From assembly GCA_910585795.1 (NCBI GenBank), contig CAJUFV010000171.1, positions 10,422 to 74,421 on the forward strand: a stretch of DNA of 64,000 nucleotides. The letters are read 5' to 3'. Below are positions 26,974 to 35,886 of the stretch, piece after piece. The DNA is from an uncultured Clostridia bacterium. Its GTDB lineage: Bacteria > Bacillota > Clostridia > UBA1381. Made by a program: the position numbers and the translations under genes. How positions within the stretch are numbered: the first letter of the stretch is position 1; each line of letters opens with the position of its first letter. The notes under the pieces were generated by a model, which did not search any database, was not told the origin of the DNA, and saw only the letters and a list, made by a program, of their open reading frames with translations.

Positions 26974-28704
26974 CTAGTTATACTTACTATGGGCAATTGT
27001 TAATCCCACTCTGTTTTTCAGCGCGTCCACAATATCCGACGCGCTCGCGCTGATACTTATATTTCTGTTGTCGCTGAATGAGCTCTGAGAAATGCTGATT
27101 GATTTTATCGCGCTGATAGTCTGCGCGAAAAGCGCGCTTATTGTATTTTCCAGATTGTTGACATCACAATTTACACTGCTTACTATTCCTTCTATATTCA
27201 GTCCTGACTGTTCAATAGTCGCAAGAAGATATTTTTTGTTTTTTTCAACTATGTCATAGCTGTTTTCCAGCAGCGCGAGTTTTTCACTATGCTCCTTTTG
27301 AAGCGCGAGCATTTCCTCCTCGCGTTTTATCTTCTTCATTTCCTCCTGAAGCGATTTGTATTTCTCAACGCCTCTTTCTGTTACCGCTCCCTTATATATT
27401 TCAAGCTGATGAGCGATTTCCGCCTTTGATTCAGCTCTGTCCGTATTTTTCCACTGCTCTTCAAGCGCCTTTTCCTCATCCTCATACTGATTTTTTGTGT
27501 CCCTTATATAAGCCTTTTGCTTTAAAAGAAGCTCATCCACCTGCGCCATTTTAGCATCATATAAATTAAGTGTGGCCTCCATCGTATCATCTCTGTATTC
27601 CTGCCAGCCTATATGCTTTCCATCAAACATCTGCTGTATACGCTCTATGCTGCGCTCATAAAACTGAACCGGACTGTCTCCGGCCTCCTGCCAGTCATCA
27701 TATGTATCTCGGATATTTTTCCAGTTTTTCGCGTCGCTTTTCCATTTCTCATACACGCCGTAACTTTTTTCATTCTCCAGCTTGCCTATTTTCAGGTCAA
27801 CACCTGCTTTATATTCATAAAAATCATTCCATATTGCTTTCATTTCATCAGCGCTGTAAAGAGTCGACGCGGCCATCTCAGACACCATTGCATTATAATT
27901 TTCCTTCTGACGCTGATACGCCGCGATTTGCTCATCCACACCGGCGCCGTTTACCTCAACCTGATACTTTATCCACGCGTCAGAATTCTTTTTATAATCT
28001 GAAAGAGCTTCTGCGCTTTCCTGCTTCTGCGCTTTCCATATTTTCTGCTGCGCAGCAAATACTTCCTCCTGAATCTCTTTCACAACCTCGCTGTCATAGG
28101 AAAACTGCTCCATAAGTTCATTCCACCGTGCAAGCTCTTCCACAGGCGACATATTATGCGTCTTCTTATAATGGTTTAAATCAGCTTTTTCAAATTCATA
28201 GAATTCATTATTTTTACCTCCGGCATAATGCGGTAGACCCATACCCTTCATAATTGCTTTTGTCTCGTCAGCGGTATAAACCCTGTCTCCTCCGGACAGC
28301 GGTACAATAACATCACGTCCGCTGAACATCATAAGAGAACCGTTATGCTCAACAAGCTCCCTAGGGTCGCTTTTACCTCTTTCATCATTAATGACGGCAA
28401 GGCCTTCATCGGCATTACGCGTACCGCCTGCGAGAGCTGGCATACCCGCAACATTATACCGCACAGAGATTGTAACTGTCTTATCTGAAATACTGTTGAT
28501 TTTAGCTCTTGCTGACTCAACTCCCGCGGCTGTATTATCAGCCGCGGTTAAATTAATTTTTGCCTCTTTTCCGCCAAAATCCGTCATCACCTTACCGGCA
28601 GATGAATTGAGACGCGCTATCGCCGCTTCTGCCGCGCTAAGTGAGCTTAAAAGCCCTGACGCGTCACCGGTTATACTGACAGATAAACTGGCCGCCTCTG
28701 CCAT
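26974..28704 (-). CDS. Short tail tape-measure protein
   Basis: 576 residues from ATG 28704, which has GAGGAGG seven bases before it (the frame opens at 28710). The N-terminal part is Ala/Ser-rich. A conserved stretch with GGTRNADEGLAVINDERG, then DPRELVEHNGSLMMFSGRDVIVPL, is typical of clostridial phage tail proteins. Long helical, charged coiled-coil segments (residues about 190-500) follow. No transmembrane segment or lytic domain. If tail length follows the usual ~1.5 angstrom per residue, the tail would be under 90 nm. Confidence 0.83.
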   Translation of the reverse strand: MAEAASLSVSITGDASGLLSSLSAAEAAIARLNSSAGKVMTDFGGKEAKINLTAADNTAAGVESARAKINSISDKTVTISVRYNVAGMPALAGGTRNADEGLAVINDERGKSDPRELVEHNGSLMMFSGRDVIVPLSGGDRVYTADETKAIMKGMGLPHYAGGKNNEFYEFEKADLNHYKKTHNMSPVEELARWNELMEQFSYDSEVVKEIQEEVFAAQQKIWKAQKQESAEALSDYKKNSDAWIKYQVEVNGAGVDEQIAAYQRQKENYNAMVSEMAASTLYSADEMKAIWNDFYEYKAGVDLKIGKLENEKSYGVYEKWKSDAKNWKNIRDTYDDWQEAGDSPVQFYERSIERIQQMFDGKHIGWQEYRDDTMEATLNLYDAKMAQVDELLLKQKAYIRDTKNQYEDEEKALEEQWKNTDRAESKAEIAHQLEIYKGAVTERGVEKYKSLQEEMKKIKREEEMLALQKEHSEKLALLENSYDIVEKNKKYLLATIEQSGLNIEGIVSSVNCDVNNLENTISALFAQTISAIKSISISQSSFSDNRNISISASASDIVDALKNRVGLTIAHSKYN

Positions 28705-28706
28705 AA

Positions 28707-29164
28707 TCATACCTCCTCACCGTAAAACATTCTCAAATGCTCATTTTTATATTCCTTCTCCGTATCATCCTCCATAGCGTCAAGCATACGGAACATAACC
28801 CACGGATTTTGTCTGCCCACCTCGTCAGGCAGCAAATGATGGCACTGGAACAAAATAGGATAAATATCTCTCAAAGTGCCTCTGCCGCCTGACGTCACCC
28901 GTTTTTTGCGCTTAGAGCGTCTACATAAAAGCCCCATAACTCAATGCACATCTTTGCTCTTTCGCCTATATCCAGACTGTCAATAATATCCTGTGTGGCT
29001 TCTGTCCCCTCAAACATATAATCCACCGCTTCACGGCAGATATTCAAAGGACCGTTTTTTTTATCGTCATTATGCGCGTCATTTATAATACACATAGCCT
29101 CAAAATCGAACGGCTTTGAAATATATTTCTGTTTATCTTTTGTAAATGTCAATGTGTGCTGCAT
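28707..29164 (-). CDS. Tail assembly chaperone GT-type fusion made by -1 frameshifting
   Basis: 152 residues if ribosomes slip -1 at 28901-28907. The shared N-terminal 85 residues continue into RVTSGGRGTLRDIYPILFQ and then WVMFRMLDAMEDDTEKEYKN, ending at 28707. The downstream frame's own first ATG lacks a ribosome binding site, which fits expression by frameshifting only. In lambda and many siphophages G and GT coat the tape measure during tail assembly; gene position just before the tape measure agrees. Confidence 0.85.
28895..29164 (-). CDS. Tail assembly chaperone (G-type, zero-frame product)
   Basis: 89 residues (MQHTLTFTKDKQKYISKPFDF...), ending at TGA 28895 just after the slippery site. 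It has the size and position of tail chaperones between the major tail protein and the tape measure, including the N-terminal phrase YISKPFDFEAMCIIND. TGCATATTTTTCTCC on the plus strand shows a GGAGAAAAAT ribosome binding site for ATG 29164. Confidence 0.85.
   Translation of the reverse strand: MQHTLTFTKDKQKYISKPFDFEAMCIINDAHNDDKKNGPLNICREAVDYMFEGTEATQDIIDSLDIGERAKMCIELWGFYVDALSAKNG
28901..28907 (-). promoter_or_regulatory. -1 programmed ribosomal frameshift site (A AAA AAC)
   Basis: On the minus strand the zero frame reads GCA AAA AAC GGG TGA. The heptamer A-AAA-AAC is the canonical strongest slippery sequence and is in the right phase. The -1 frame then continues as CGG GTG ACG TCA into the conserved second tail-chaperone frame. 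Confidence 0.9.
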
Positions 29165-29276
29165 ATTTTTCTCCTTTGTTTCTTATTACTAATTATTATC
29201 TAAAGTATAATGTTATTTTTATCAGGCGCGGTCACTGACCGCACCTGTAATTGCAAATATAATCAATAATTTTATC

Positions 29277-29876
29277 TTACTGTACTTCCGGATAATAGTT
29301 CATATCCGTAAACCAGTTTTCCTCAAAGCTCTCTCTTGAAATCCCCTCAGGCAGGTCGCTTTCGTCAAAGTACGCGTAATAATTATTATCAAAATCACGC
29401 TGAAGAGCCGTATATGTCGCTTTAGCCGTCTGTCTGTCAATACTTCCATTGGACGGTTTTGTTTTACCGCCCACATTTGAAGCAAAGCTGTATGAGCCTT
29501 TATAATATCTAACATAACGGTATGAACCGTCCGACTTTAATATTCTCCACGCAACGCCAAAGTAAACCGTCTTTGTATCGTTGCCCACCTCAACAACGCC
29601 ATTTTTCTGTGTAAGACCTCTCCACATTGCGTCAACCTCAGGCGGAATGTCAGCGTTTGTTATATCATGTCCAAGCTTTTCAATATAGCTTGTTGTCTCA
29701 TACGCGCCGTTATCCGCGTCAAACACGTCAGCTCCGCCGGCGTCTGTCGGCGTAATCTCGACAGTTCCCTTTAGGTTGTAGGCCTCGCCGTACTGAACGC
29801 CGCTTTCCGCGTCAGACATCAGTTTAAAAAATGTATACTTGTCCACACCGATTGTAGGTAATGGTCTTTTAATCAT
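29277..29876 (-). CDS. Phage major tail protein (phi13-like)
   Basis: 199 residues of the tail tube. It begins RPLPTIGVDKYTFFKLMSD, then LKGTVEITPTDAG, and has YRYVRYYKGSYSFASNVGGKTKPSNGSIDRQT, the usual layout of phi13-family tail proteins. AGGAAG upstream. Highly expressed structural genes like this would sit in mid-operon. Confidence 0.9.
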   Translation of the reverse strand: MIKRPLPTIGVDKYTFFKLMSDAESGVQYGEAYNLKGTVEITPTDAGGADVFDADNGAYETTSYIEKLGHDITNADIPPEVDAMWRGLTQKNGVVEVGNDTKTVYFGVAWRILKSDGSYRYVRYYKGSYSFASNVGGKTKPSNGSIDRQTAKATYTALQRDFDNNYYAYFDESDLPEGISRESFEENWFTDMNYYPEVQ

Positions 29877-29938
29877 ATATTCTTCCTCCGTTTATTATTT
29901 TTTTGTCTTAAGTAATTTTTAAAGCGTTTTAAGTTCAT

Positions 29939-30280
29939 TTATAAAGTAAAGTACTTTTGAAATCTCATTGTTCTGTGATAAACCTTTTCATTTCTTTTGG
30001 GAACATCCATAGACATCTCCCTCGTCCAGCCGTCTTTCTCCATTACACTATTCACCCGCACAGAAATATCAGCACATTCTTTAGGAACCGCTGACCATAT
30101 ATCAACCTGTACATAGCCGTTTTGTATACACTCGCTGTTATCCGCATAAAAAGCGCCTTTTTCTTTAAGATTATAATAGCTTATAACCGGCAGTCTGTTA
30201 AATGCTTCCGGATACTGATATACAACCTTGCAGTTAAGCTCTGAAAGTGTTCTTTGGGCTTCAGTATTTATATCAATCAT
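29939..30280 (-). CDS. Tail terminator / tail-completion protein
   Basis: 113 residues from ATG 30280; AAGGAGG lies eight bases upstream, so the earlier TTG is rejected. It matches the small siphovirus protein placed between HK97-gp10 and the major tail protein (LPVISYYNLKEKGAFYADN, GYVQVDIWSAVPKECADIS), which closes the tail tube. The family assignment rests mainly on position and pattern. Confidence 0.75.
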   Translation of the reverse strand: MIDINTEAQRTLSELNCKVVYQYPEAFNRLPVISYYNLKEKGAFYADNSECIQNGYVQVDIWSAVPKECADISVRVNSVMEKDGWTREMSMDVPKRNEKVYHRTMRFQKYFTL

Positions 30281-30293
30281 AAGCAAGTCCTCC

Positions 30294-30620
30294 TTAAATA
30301 TCAGTTATTGCCTGAGCCATAGCCTCAAGCACTGCCGCTTCACTATCTATAAGAGACGGAATCAGATACGGCTGCGGAGACATTTTCGAGGTACCGAATT
30401 CAACATATGCGGCATAATCTGTGTCTGCGTAAATTTCCGCTCTTCTGCCGTCACATTCCGCTCCTATTGACTCTCTAAGTGTTCCGGTATCAACAGGACA
30501 TGCCGCTTTCGCATTATCACATACACACTGCGCTCCCGCGGCAATGATTGTTTCTATACTTTCTGATAATCTCGCGGATACCTCAGATAAACCCCCGTCA
30601 TATGTAATATCAATGCCCAT
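30294..30620 (-). CDS. HK97 gp10-like tail/head morphogenesis protein
   Basis: 108 residues from ATG 30620, with AGAGG eight bases before it. The family signature is present: ACPVDTGTLRESIGAE, DTDYAAYVEFGTSKMSPQPYLIPSL. It helps join head and tail. The start lies inside the end of the preceding gene, so translation is coupled. Confidence 0.92.
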   Translation of the reverse strand: MGIDITYDGGLSEVSARLSESIETIIAAGAQCVCDNAKAACPVDTGTLRESIGAECDGRRAEIYADTDYAAYVEFGTSKMSPQPYLIPSLIDSEAAVLEAMAQAITDI

Positions 30621-30924
30621 CCTCAACACCTCTCATCACTGCGGTAAGACCTAAACGACATTTGTCACTTCTTACAATTCTATACCAGTCTCCGCTGAAC
30701 AAAACATATCTTCCAGCTATTAAAATATCATTTTTATCCGTAAATATTTTATAAGCCTTGTTTTCCGCAAAGCCGTATTCACTGCTTTCCATATCTCCTC
30801 CACAATGCTGTACATCACACGCGATTGTCCCGATAAAATTTTTTTCGCCTTTTCTTTCGTATGTGTTTTCTTCTGCCTCATACACGTTTATTTCGGTATC
30901 ATAAAATCTGTTAAACGGATTCAT
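30610..30924 (-). CDS. Head-tail adaptor / head closure protein (SPP1 gp16-like)
   Basis: 104 residues from ATG 30924, chosen by AAAGGAG seven bases upstream (the frame opens with GTG at 30930). Beta-rich small protein (FYDTEINVYEAEENTYERKG, DILIAGRYVLFSGDWYRIV) of the head-closure class, in the expected position between the connector and gp10 genes. Confidence 0.8.
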   Translation of the reverse strand: MNPFNRFYDTEINVYEAEENTYERKGEKNFIGTIACDVQHCGGDMESSEYGFAENKAYKIFTDKNDILIAGRYVLFSGDWYRIVRSDKCRLGLTAVMRGVEDGH

Positions 30925-31279
30925 TGTCACTCTCCTTTACAGCAATATCGGACGGCAGCTTTACATTCCTTGACACAAAAGGCTTAAGACGCTCCGCGTA
31001 TTCACTCAAAAAATTATTTTTTCCTTCCGCATATTCCACACGTCTTTCTCCCTCTGTAACAGATTTTACACCCTCCCGCATATTCAGCCGATAGCGCTCG
31101 GCAGTAAGCGTAGGAATAAGGCTGACAAGCGTACGAGGAAGCACATCAAGACGACAGTACGAAAGTACAGCGTTCACAGTATCATCAATCAGAAGCATAA
31201 GCAATTCATCATTTTTTTCATCTTTTATTTCCAGAAGCGTTTTCGCCGCATCAAGAATTTCTATTTTAGTGTCCTCCAC
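30911..31279 (-). CDS. Head-tail connector protein (gp6/gp15-like)
   Basis: 122 residues from GTG 31279. All-helical pattern (IEILDAAKTLLEIKDEKNDELLMLLIDDTVNAVLSYC) typical of phage connector proteins that sit beneath the portal. AAAGG lies 11 bases upstream. The order capsid - connector - closure - gp10 is that of HK97/SPP1-like siphoviruses. Confidence 0.85.
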   Translation of the reverse strand: MEDTKIEILDAAKTLLEIKDEKNDELLMLLIDDTVNAVLSYCRLDVLPRTLVSLIPTLTAERYRLNMREGVKSVTEGERRVEYAEGKNNFLSEYAERLKPFVSRNVKLPSDIAVKESDNESV

Positions 31280-31302
31280 AATTCACACAGCCTTTCTTTT
31301 TA

Positions 31303-32163
31303 TTACGCGCCGGTAGCTTTTGAAGCCTCTGAAGTGCCTGCCGAGGCCGTACTTTTAAACACATAAATTGATTTTTTCTTATTATTGAGCACGAATGCGT
31401 CATAATACACTCTTCCCTCTACAAGCCAGCCATTTATTCCGGGAGGGTTATCATGAATTTTATACTCAGACAGCTTTACCGGAGATGTTGTGGCAGCCTG
31501 ATTTACTATAATAAGCTCAACACCCTCAGGGAAATATGACGAAGGAACAATAACAACTGGAATACCGTCAACAGTACCCACCTGACCCTTTATAAGCATT
31601 TCCTGCGACATATCGCCGTTTCTTATAAAGCTTGAGTCCTCCTTAATATTTTTATAAAAACTTGGAGATACAAACGCGCAGCATCCCGCAAGCGGAACAT
31701 TCTCTTCAATAAGCGCGGCTGTTCCTGTAAGGAATATATCATATGCCGTTGTTTTTGACACTGTTCCCGTAGCTGTAGTTCCCGCGCCGGCACAAATTTT
31801 TTCAAAACGATACTTGTCAATCTCAGGTATAACCACCTCGCGGAGTTGTCTCTGGAGAGCCGCCCCCGCCGCGTTTGACATCTGCGTATCATTATATGTC
31901 CCCCTGTCAATTGTAAATGTAAAACTCCTGTCCTGCGACATTGTCATTTCCTGTATAGTATTGTCCAGCTCCTGCGGAGTTCCGTAGCGACTTGTTCCGC
32001 TTACGGAATAATCATTCATCTTAGCCGTAGGAACACTGTATACATTAACTGTTTTCGCACCGACAAAATCATAATCATTATTTACTGCCTGTGAAGTCAT
32101 TGATTCTCTGGCAAATTTTTCGTCAATTTTCTGAGCATATTTGCTTGCATAGTTTATAGCCAT
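31303..32163 (-). CDS. Phage major capsid protein
   Basis: 286 residues, HK97-fold type. N-terminus AINYASKYAQKIDEKFARESMTS, then FVGAKTVNVYSVPTAKMNDY, DRSFTFTIDRGTYNDTQM and KINDGYLVE-like C-terminal strands. It has no delta domain and there is no capsid protease gene; assembly would rely on the DUF4355 scaffold encoded just before it, as in SPP1-like systems. AAAGGATG precedes ATG 32163. The intact length suggests it is still under selection. Confidence 0.93.
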   Translation of the reverse strand: MAINYASKYAQKIDEKFARESMTSQAVNNDYDFVGAKTVNVYSVPTAKMNDYSVSGTSRYGTPQELDNTIQEMTMSQDRSFTFTIDRGTYNDTQMSNAAGAALQRQLREVVIPEIDKYRFEKICAGAGTTATGTVSKTTAYDIFLTGTAALIEENVPLAGCCAFVSPSFYKNIKEDSSFIRNGDMSQEMLIKGQVGTVDGIPVVIVPSSYFPEGVELIIVNQAATTSPVKLSEYKIHDNPPGINGWLVEGRVYYDAFVLNNKKKSIYVFKSTASAGTSEASKATGA

Positions 32164-32190
32164 TATATTTTCATCCTTTCCGTATATAAA

Positions 32191-32733
32191 TTACATTCCG
32201 AGTCCTGTTAAAAATGGGTCACCCGCTTGTTCGCTTTCTCTCGAAACACGCGGCGGATTTCCTTTTAGTCTGTGGGAAAGTCCGTCTTCAATCGCTTTCA
32301 TGTATTCCGCCTTGAAAATGCTGATGTTTTCCATCATAACCTCTTTGTCATTATCAGCAATCATTCCCGCAAAGCTTACAGGAAGATTCTGAGCAGCAAG
32401 CTCCTTAGCCGCTTCAAATTCAGCTCTTTCACTCATATACTGCTGTCTTTCTGTCTCAAAATTCTTCTCTCTTTTATCCATTTCAGCTCTGGCCCTTTCC
32501 TCTGACGACATAGTCGCCAGCTTTGCGGCCTCCTCGCGTTCAGAGCTTATTCTAGCTTCAAAATCCTTTTCCCATAAGCCTCTTTCATTCTTAACAGCCT
32601 CACTGACATATTTTTCAATAAGTGATTTTAACTCGTTGTTTTTATGTCCCCCATTATTCTCGGAAGCATTATTTTTCTCTTTTTCATTTTCTTTAAGATT
32701 ATTTAGTGTCCCTTTATTTTTTCTTTCGTTCAT
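32191..32733 (-). CDS. Phage scaffolding protein (DUF4355)
   Basis: 180 residues from ATG 32733; AAAGGAG lies 11 bases before it, whereas the upstream ATG at 32754 has none. Charged, coiled-coil middle (YVSEAVKNERGLWEKDF..., EERARAEMDKREKNFETERQQY) and a C-terminal KAEYMKAIEDGLSHRLKGNPPRV stretch, as in minor structural GP20/DUF4355 scaffolds. It guides capsid assembly. Confidence 0.88.
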   Translation of the reverse strand: MNERKNKGTLNNLKENEKEKNNASENNGGHKNNELKSLIEKYVSEAVKNERGLWEKDFEARISSEREEAAKLATMSSEERARAEMDKREKNFETERQQYMSERAEFEAAKELAAQNLPVSFAGMIADNDKEVMMENISIFKAEYMKAIEDGLSHRLKGNPPRVSRESEQAGDPFLTGLGM

Positions 32734-32788
32734 TTTTTCTGTAACTCCTTTCATAAAACATCACAGCGTAAAATATTTTAGCGTCCCC

Positions 32789-34102
32789 TTACTCTGACGC
32801 GGCATTCATATTTTCATTTAGCATGCGTTCCTTTGAAGCAAGCTGCGCTTCCTCCTTAGGGTCGCCGACAAATGAAAGCTGTGAAAGCAGTGTCTCGCTT
32901 GTGGCAATCCCTGACAGATTGCGTATCATCTGTGAAACCTCAAGCTCGTTAACCGGCAGATTTCTTGTAAACACAACGTCAATCCTGTGCATCGGAACGT
33001 ATTCCATCGCGCCCTTTAGTGAAAGAAAATTCACATACAGCTCAAAGCGTCTTTTCAGTGATTTTGTAAAATACCGCTCCTTATTTCTCACATGCTGCTC
33101 AAAGCCCATAAGCTTATATTTTATCGCCACACCCGATAAATTTGTTCCAAAGGTTTGTTCTGTAAGGTCCGGTATCATTGAAAAACGATGTATATCCATT
33201 TTAAGACTGTTTTTCAGCACCTCAATATCACTTTCAGACATAACCTTTGACAAATATCTTGCGTCCGCGCCTTCATAACCCATAAGTATTCGTTCCTCAC
33301 GCAGCTTTCTGGCCTGCTCGCTGTCAATATCAATATTAGTCAGAAATAAAAACGCGTCCACAAACTGTTCTTTATCGTTCACTCTGTCTGACTCCAGAAT
33401 ATTATAGGCGTCTATAAGAGGAATAAGCTGTTCAAAATCCCCCTGCCTCTCCTCGTTATTACGATACTCCACAAGCGGCATAGCTCCGAAATAATGACGC
33501 TGCTTTTCCGCAAGACGCATATTCGAGAAGCTGTCGGTATCGTTTTCATATGTATAAATCATATTTGCATCGCAGACAACACAGCATACTCCGGTAATAT
33601 TTCCGTCAATATCACGCTTTCTGTAATAATGTATGCCGTAAAGAGGCATTTCGCCAACACCCGCTCCATACACGATAAATGTGTTAGTCGGAGGCAGAGA
33701 CACACTTTTAGGCTGCGACATATCATCCGCGCATATCAGTTCATATGCTTTACCGTAAATGCTCATATTTTTTTCAAGCTCGGCGTCAATGCTTGCCATA
33801 TCCTGAACGGAAAAGCTATTCTTAACCGCCTCAATATCATACCCGTCGGAACAGGTATATGAAACAGGATTACCCACAAGATAGCTTTTCGCAATATCAA
33901 CTATATATTTTGCATGATTGCATACTACCCTGTTATTTGCGACAGCTCCGCTGTAACGCCGGCGTTCGCATATAGCATGCTTTCCTATATAATAATTATA
34001 TAATTTTTCATATCGCTCCTGCTCCAGAGCATGCCTTGAAATCAGCTTGGCAAGTATTGTACCGGTAATACCGTCCTTTAGAATTTCTTCATCAATAATC
34101 AT
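32789..34102 (-). CDS. Phage portal protein (SPP1 gp6-like)
   Basis: 437 residues. Family marks: RYEKLYNYYIGKHAI, NNRVVCNHAKYIVDIAKSYLVGNPVSY, FIVYGAGVGEMPLYGIHYY, and DLTEQTFGTNLSGVAIKYKLMGFE. It forms the dodecameric DNA entry ring and docks the terminase. AAAGGA precedes ATG 34102. Slightly shorter than SPP1 gp6 (503 residues). No minor head protein (gp7/Mu F type) gene follows. Confidence 0.93.
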   Translation of the reverse strand: MIIDEEILKDGITGTILAKLISRHALEQERYEKLYNYYIGKHAICERRRYSGAVANNRVVCNHAKYIVDIAKSYLVGNPVSYTCSDGYDIEAVKNSFSVQDMASIDAELEKNMSIYGKAYELICADDMSQPKSVSLPPTNTFIVYGAGVGEMPLYGIHYYRKRDIDGNITGVCCVVCDANMIYTYENDTDSFSNMRLAEKQRHYFGAMPLVEYRNNEERQGDFEQLIPLIDAYNILESDRVNDKEQFVDAFLFLTNIDIDSEQARKLREERILMGYEGADARYLSKVMSESDIEVLKNSLKMDIHRFSMIPDLTEQTFGTNLSGVAIKYKLMGFEQHVRNKERYFTKSLKRRFELYVNFLSLKGAMEYVPMHRIDVVFTRNLPVNELEVSQMIRNLSGIATSETLLSQLSFVGDPKEEAQLASKERMLNENMNAASE

Positions 34103-34130
34103 TTGTACATTCCTTTCTGTAAACTTAATA

Positions 34131-35408
34131 CTATATGTTCAGTTCACTTCTTTTGATAATTCTTGCTTTTCTGTGATTAATTTCCTCTTCCAGCGCGTAA
34201 CGCACGGCATCAATAGTATGATTGTTTTTATCGGGATAATCTGACCTGAATTCACCGTCTGTACCGCGCTCAAGCTCATACTCAGAAAACTCTCTTGCCG
34301 CATTTGGACATGTGACAGGGTCAATAATAATTTTCCTGAGTCCCTGCAAAAAATGTATTCCGTACTCAATACTGTCAGGACCTTTTTTAGCGCCTCTTGC
34401 TCTAAGTCCAAATGACCTTAAATCATTTATACTCTTCGGCTCCGCGCTGTCACAAATAATTATCCTGTCTGTAAAGGCTTTTTCATAGATTTTTTCCGCG
34501 GCCGCGCTGTTGCTCATTCCCTTCGCGTAAATTTCGTCCAGAATAAATAAAACATCGTTATGAAAATAACATACCATATATACAAAGGGGTCAGCCGCAA
34601 ATCCAAAATCTATTCCGCATTTCACATTATCAAACATATTTCTTTCAGAATCCGTAATTTCGCGTATATCAAGATTATCAAAAATCTCTCCGCCGGTACC
34701 TGTAACTTCACCGAGATATTCATGCCTGTACCTATCAGGATATAACTTTTTTAGATACTCTGCTTCCAAAAAAAATTGTTCTCCCAGCCACTTACGAGGC
34801 ACATCAAGGTAAGTACTTTTATGTATAAGCATATCGTCTCTTTCATTAAGAGCTTCACGATTCACCCAGCTGCGACGGTTTTGAGGAGGATTATATGAAT
34901 AGAAAACAGTATATTTTTCACCGCCGCGCATCATTGATTGATTAATTGAGCGAATTTCTCTCATTCCGTAAAATTCGTCCAGCTCCTCATACCAGATATA
35001 TCTTATATAACCGTTTGTTACCTTTGTTGACTTTAGCTTCTGCACCTTATCCGCACCGCGGAACAAAATTTTCTGTCCCGTTTTTTTATAAATCATTTCA
35101 GGGATGCTGGGTTTTATATCCCATAAATCTGATACTCCCAGCTTTTCTATAGCCCATTCCAGCTGTGCGAACACGCTGTCACGCAGATATGCTCCTACCT
35201 TTCTCAAGGCAACAGCATTTGTAAGAGGATTTTTCATTATTCCGAGGATAATTTCAATACTGACAAAGCTTGATTTTGTCGACCCTCGTCCGCCGCAAAG
35301 CCAGAAATGCGTATAATCCTCTATAGACATATGTACTGTATAAAAGGCAGGCGCAATAATCAAATCAAGACTGCGTTTTTCTGATTTTTTCCGCAATGTT
35401 ATCCACAA
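34131..35408 (-). CDS. Terminase large subunit (PBSX family)
   Basis: 425 residues. ATPase: Walker A GGRGSTKSS at residues 39-47 and Walker B IRYIWYEELDEF. Nuclease: acidic residues in CGIDFGFAADPFVYMV, IIICDSAEPKSI and NHTIDAVRYALE are all present, so the packaging motor looks functional. The frame opens at TTG 35408, overlapping the small-terminase gene; another TTG at 35396 is possible, and neither has a strong ribosome binding site, which suggests coupled translation. Confidence 0.93.
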   Translation of the reverse strand: MWITLRKKSEKRSLDLIIAPAFYTVHMSIEDYTHFWLCGGRGSTKSSFVSIEIILGIMKNPLTNAVALRKVGAYLRDSVFAQLEWAIEKLGVSDLWDIKPSIPEMIYKKTGQKILFRGADKVQKLKSTKVTNGYIRYIWYEELDEFYGMREIRSINQSMMRGGEKYTVFYSYNPPQNRRSWVNREALNERDDMLIHKSTYLDVPRKWLGEQFFLEAEYLKKLYPDRYRHEYLGEVTGTGGEIFDNLDIREITDSERNMFDNVKCGIDFGFAADPFVYMVCYFHNDVLFILDEIYAKGMSNSAAAEKIYEKAFTDRIIICDSAEPKSINDLRSFGLRARGAKKGPDSIEYGIHFLQGLRKIIIDPVTCPNAAREFSEYELERGTDGEFRSDYPDKNNHTIDAVRYALEEEINHRKARIIKRSELNI

Positions 35409-35601
35409 TCACAACATCACTGACTTCATTCTGATGTCTGTCTCCAAACATTCCGTAATACTTGCCCAGAAGCTCCGCCGCCTTAAAGGAATCAGAAAAT
35501 TTTATATTTTCCTCGGCATAGCCCTCCTGCCGCATTACATCAGTAAAAAACTCCAGAATTTCTTTTTCATCAGCAATAGTTATAATTATCATTCCTTTCA
35601 T
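35365..35601 (-). CDS. Truncated terminase small subunit
   Basis: 78 residues from ATG 35601. EILEFFTDVMRQEGY followed by KAAELLGKYYGMF corresponds to the C-terminal half of XtmA-like small terminases; the N-terminal helix-turn-helix DNA-binding half (about 70 residues) is missing. Upstream, AAAGGAAG precedes a 17-codon frame (35651 to 35598) whose TGA overlaps this ATG (ATGA), suggesting translational coupling. Loss of the DNA-binding part would remove pac-site choice, a trait described for gene transfer agents. Confidence 0.72.
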   Translation of the reverse strand: MKGMIIITIADEKEILEFFTDVMRQEGYAEENIKFSDSFKAAELLGKYYGMFGDRHQNEVSDVVIVDNIAEKIRKTQS

Positions 35602-35661
35602 TGTAATAAAGAAATAAAACACCGTAATCTAATACACAGTTCATTTTCATATCACTTCCTT

Positions 35662-35862
35662 TTAAAATAAAACATCTGTCCTGTACACACATTCACTGCA
35701 GCCTATACATTCCTCATCCTCATCCATATAATAGAATTCAGGCGTTTCAGCTTTGCATACAGGACATACGCTTACATGTCTGTCATCACAGCTTCCGTAA
35801 TTTTCCGTACGCTCCATTTCCATTGCAAGAAGCGCCATCGGGTCATCATTTGTATAAATCAT
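35662..35862 (-). CDS. Small zinc-ribbon protein at the head of the phage-like operon
   Basis: 66 residues with two Cys pairs (CPVC ... CIGCSEC) and an acidic N-terminal part. GAAAGGAG lies before ATG 35862. It is the first gene behind the operon promoter. No family recognised; possibly a transcription or packaging accessory. Confidence 0.75.
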   Translation of the reverse strand: MIYTNDDPMALLAMEMERTENYGSCDDRHVSVCPVCKAETPEFYYMDEDEECIGCSECVYRTDVLF

Positions 35863-35886
35863 TTGTACTCCTTTCTATCTTTTTCA

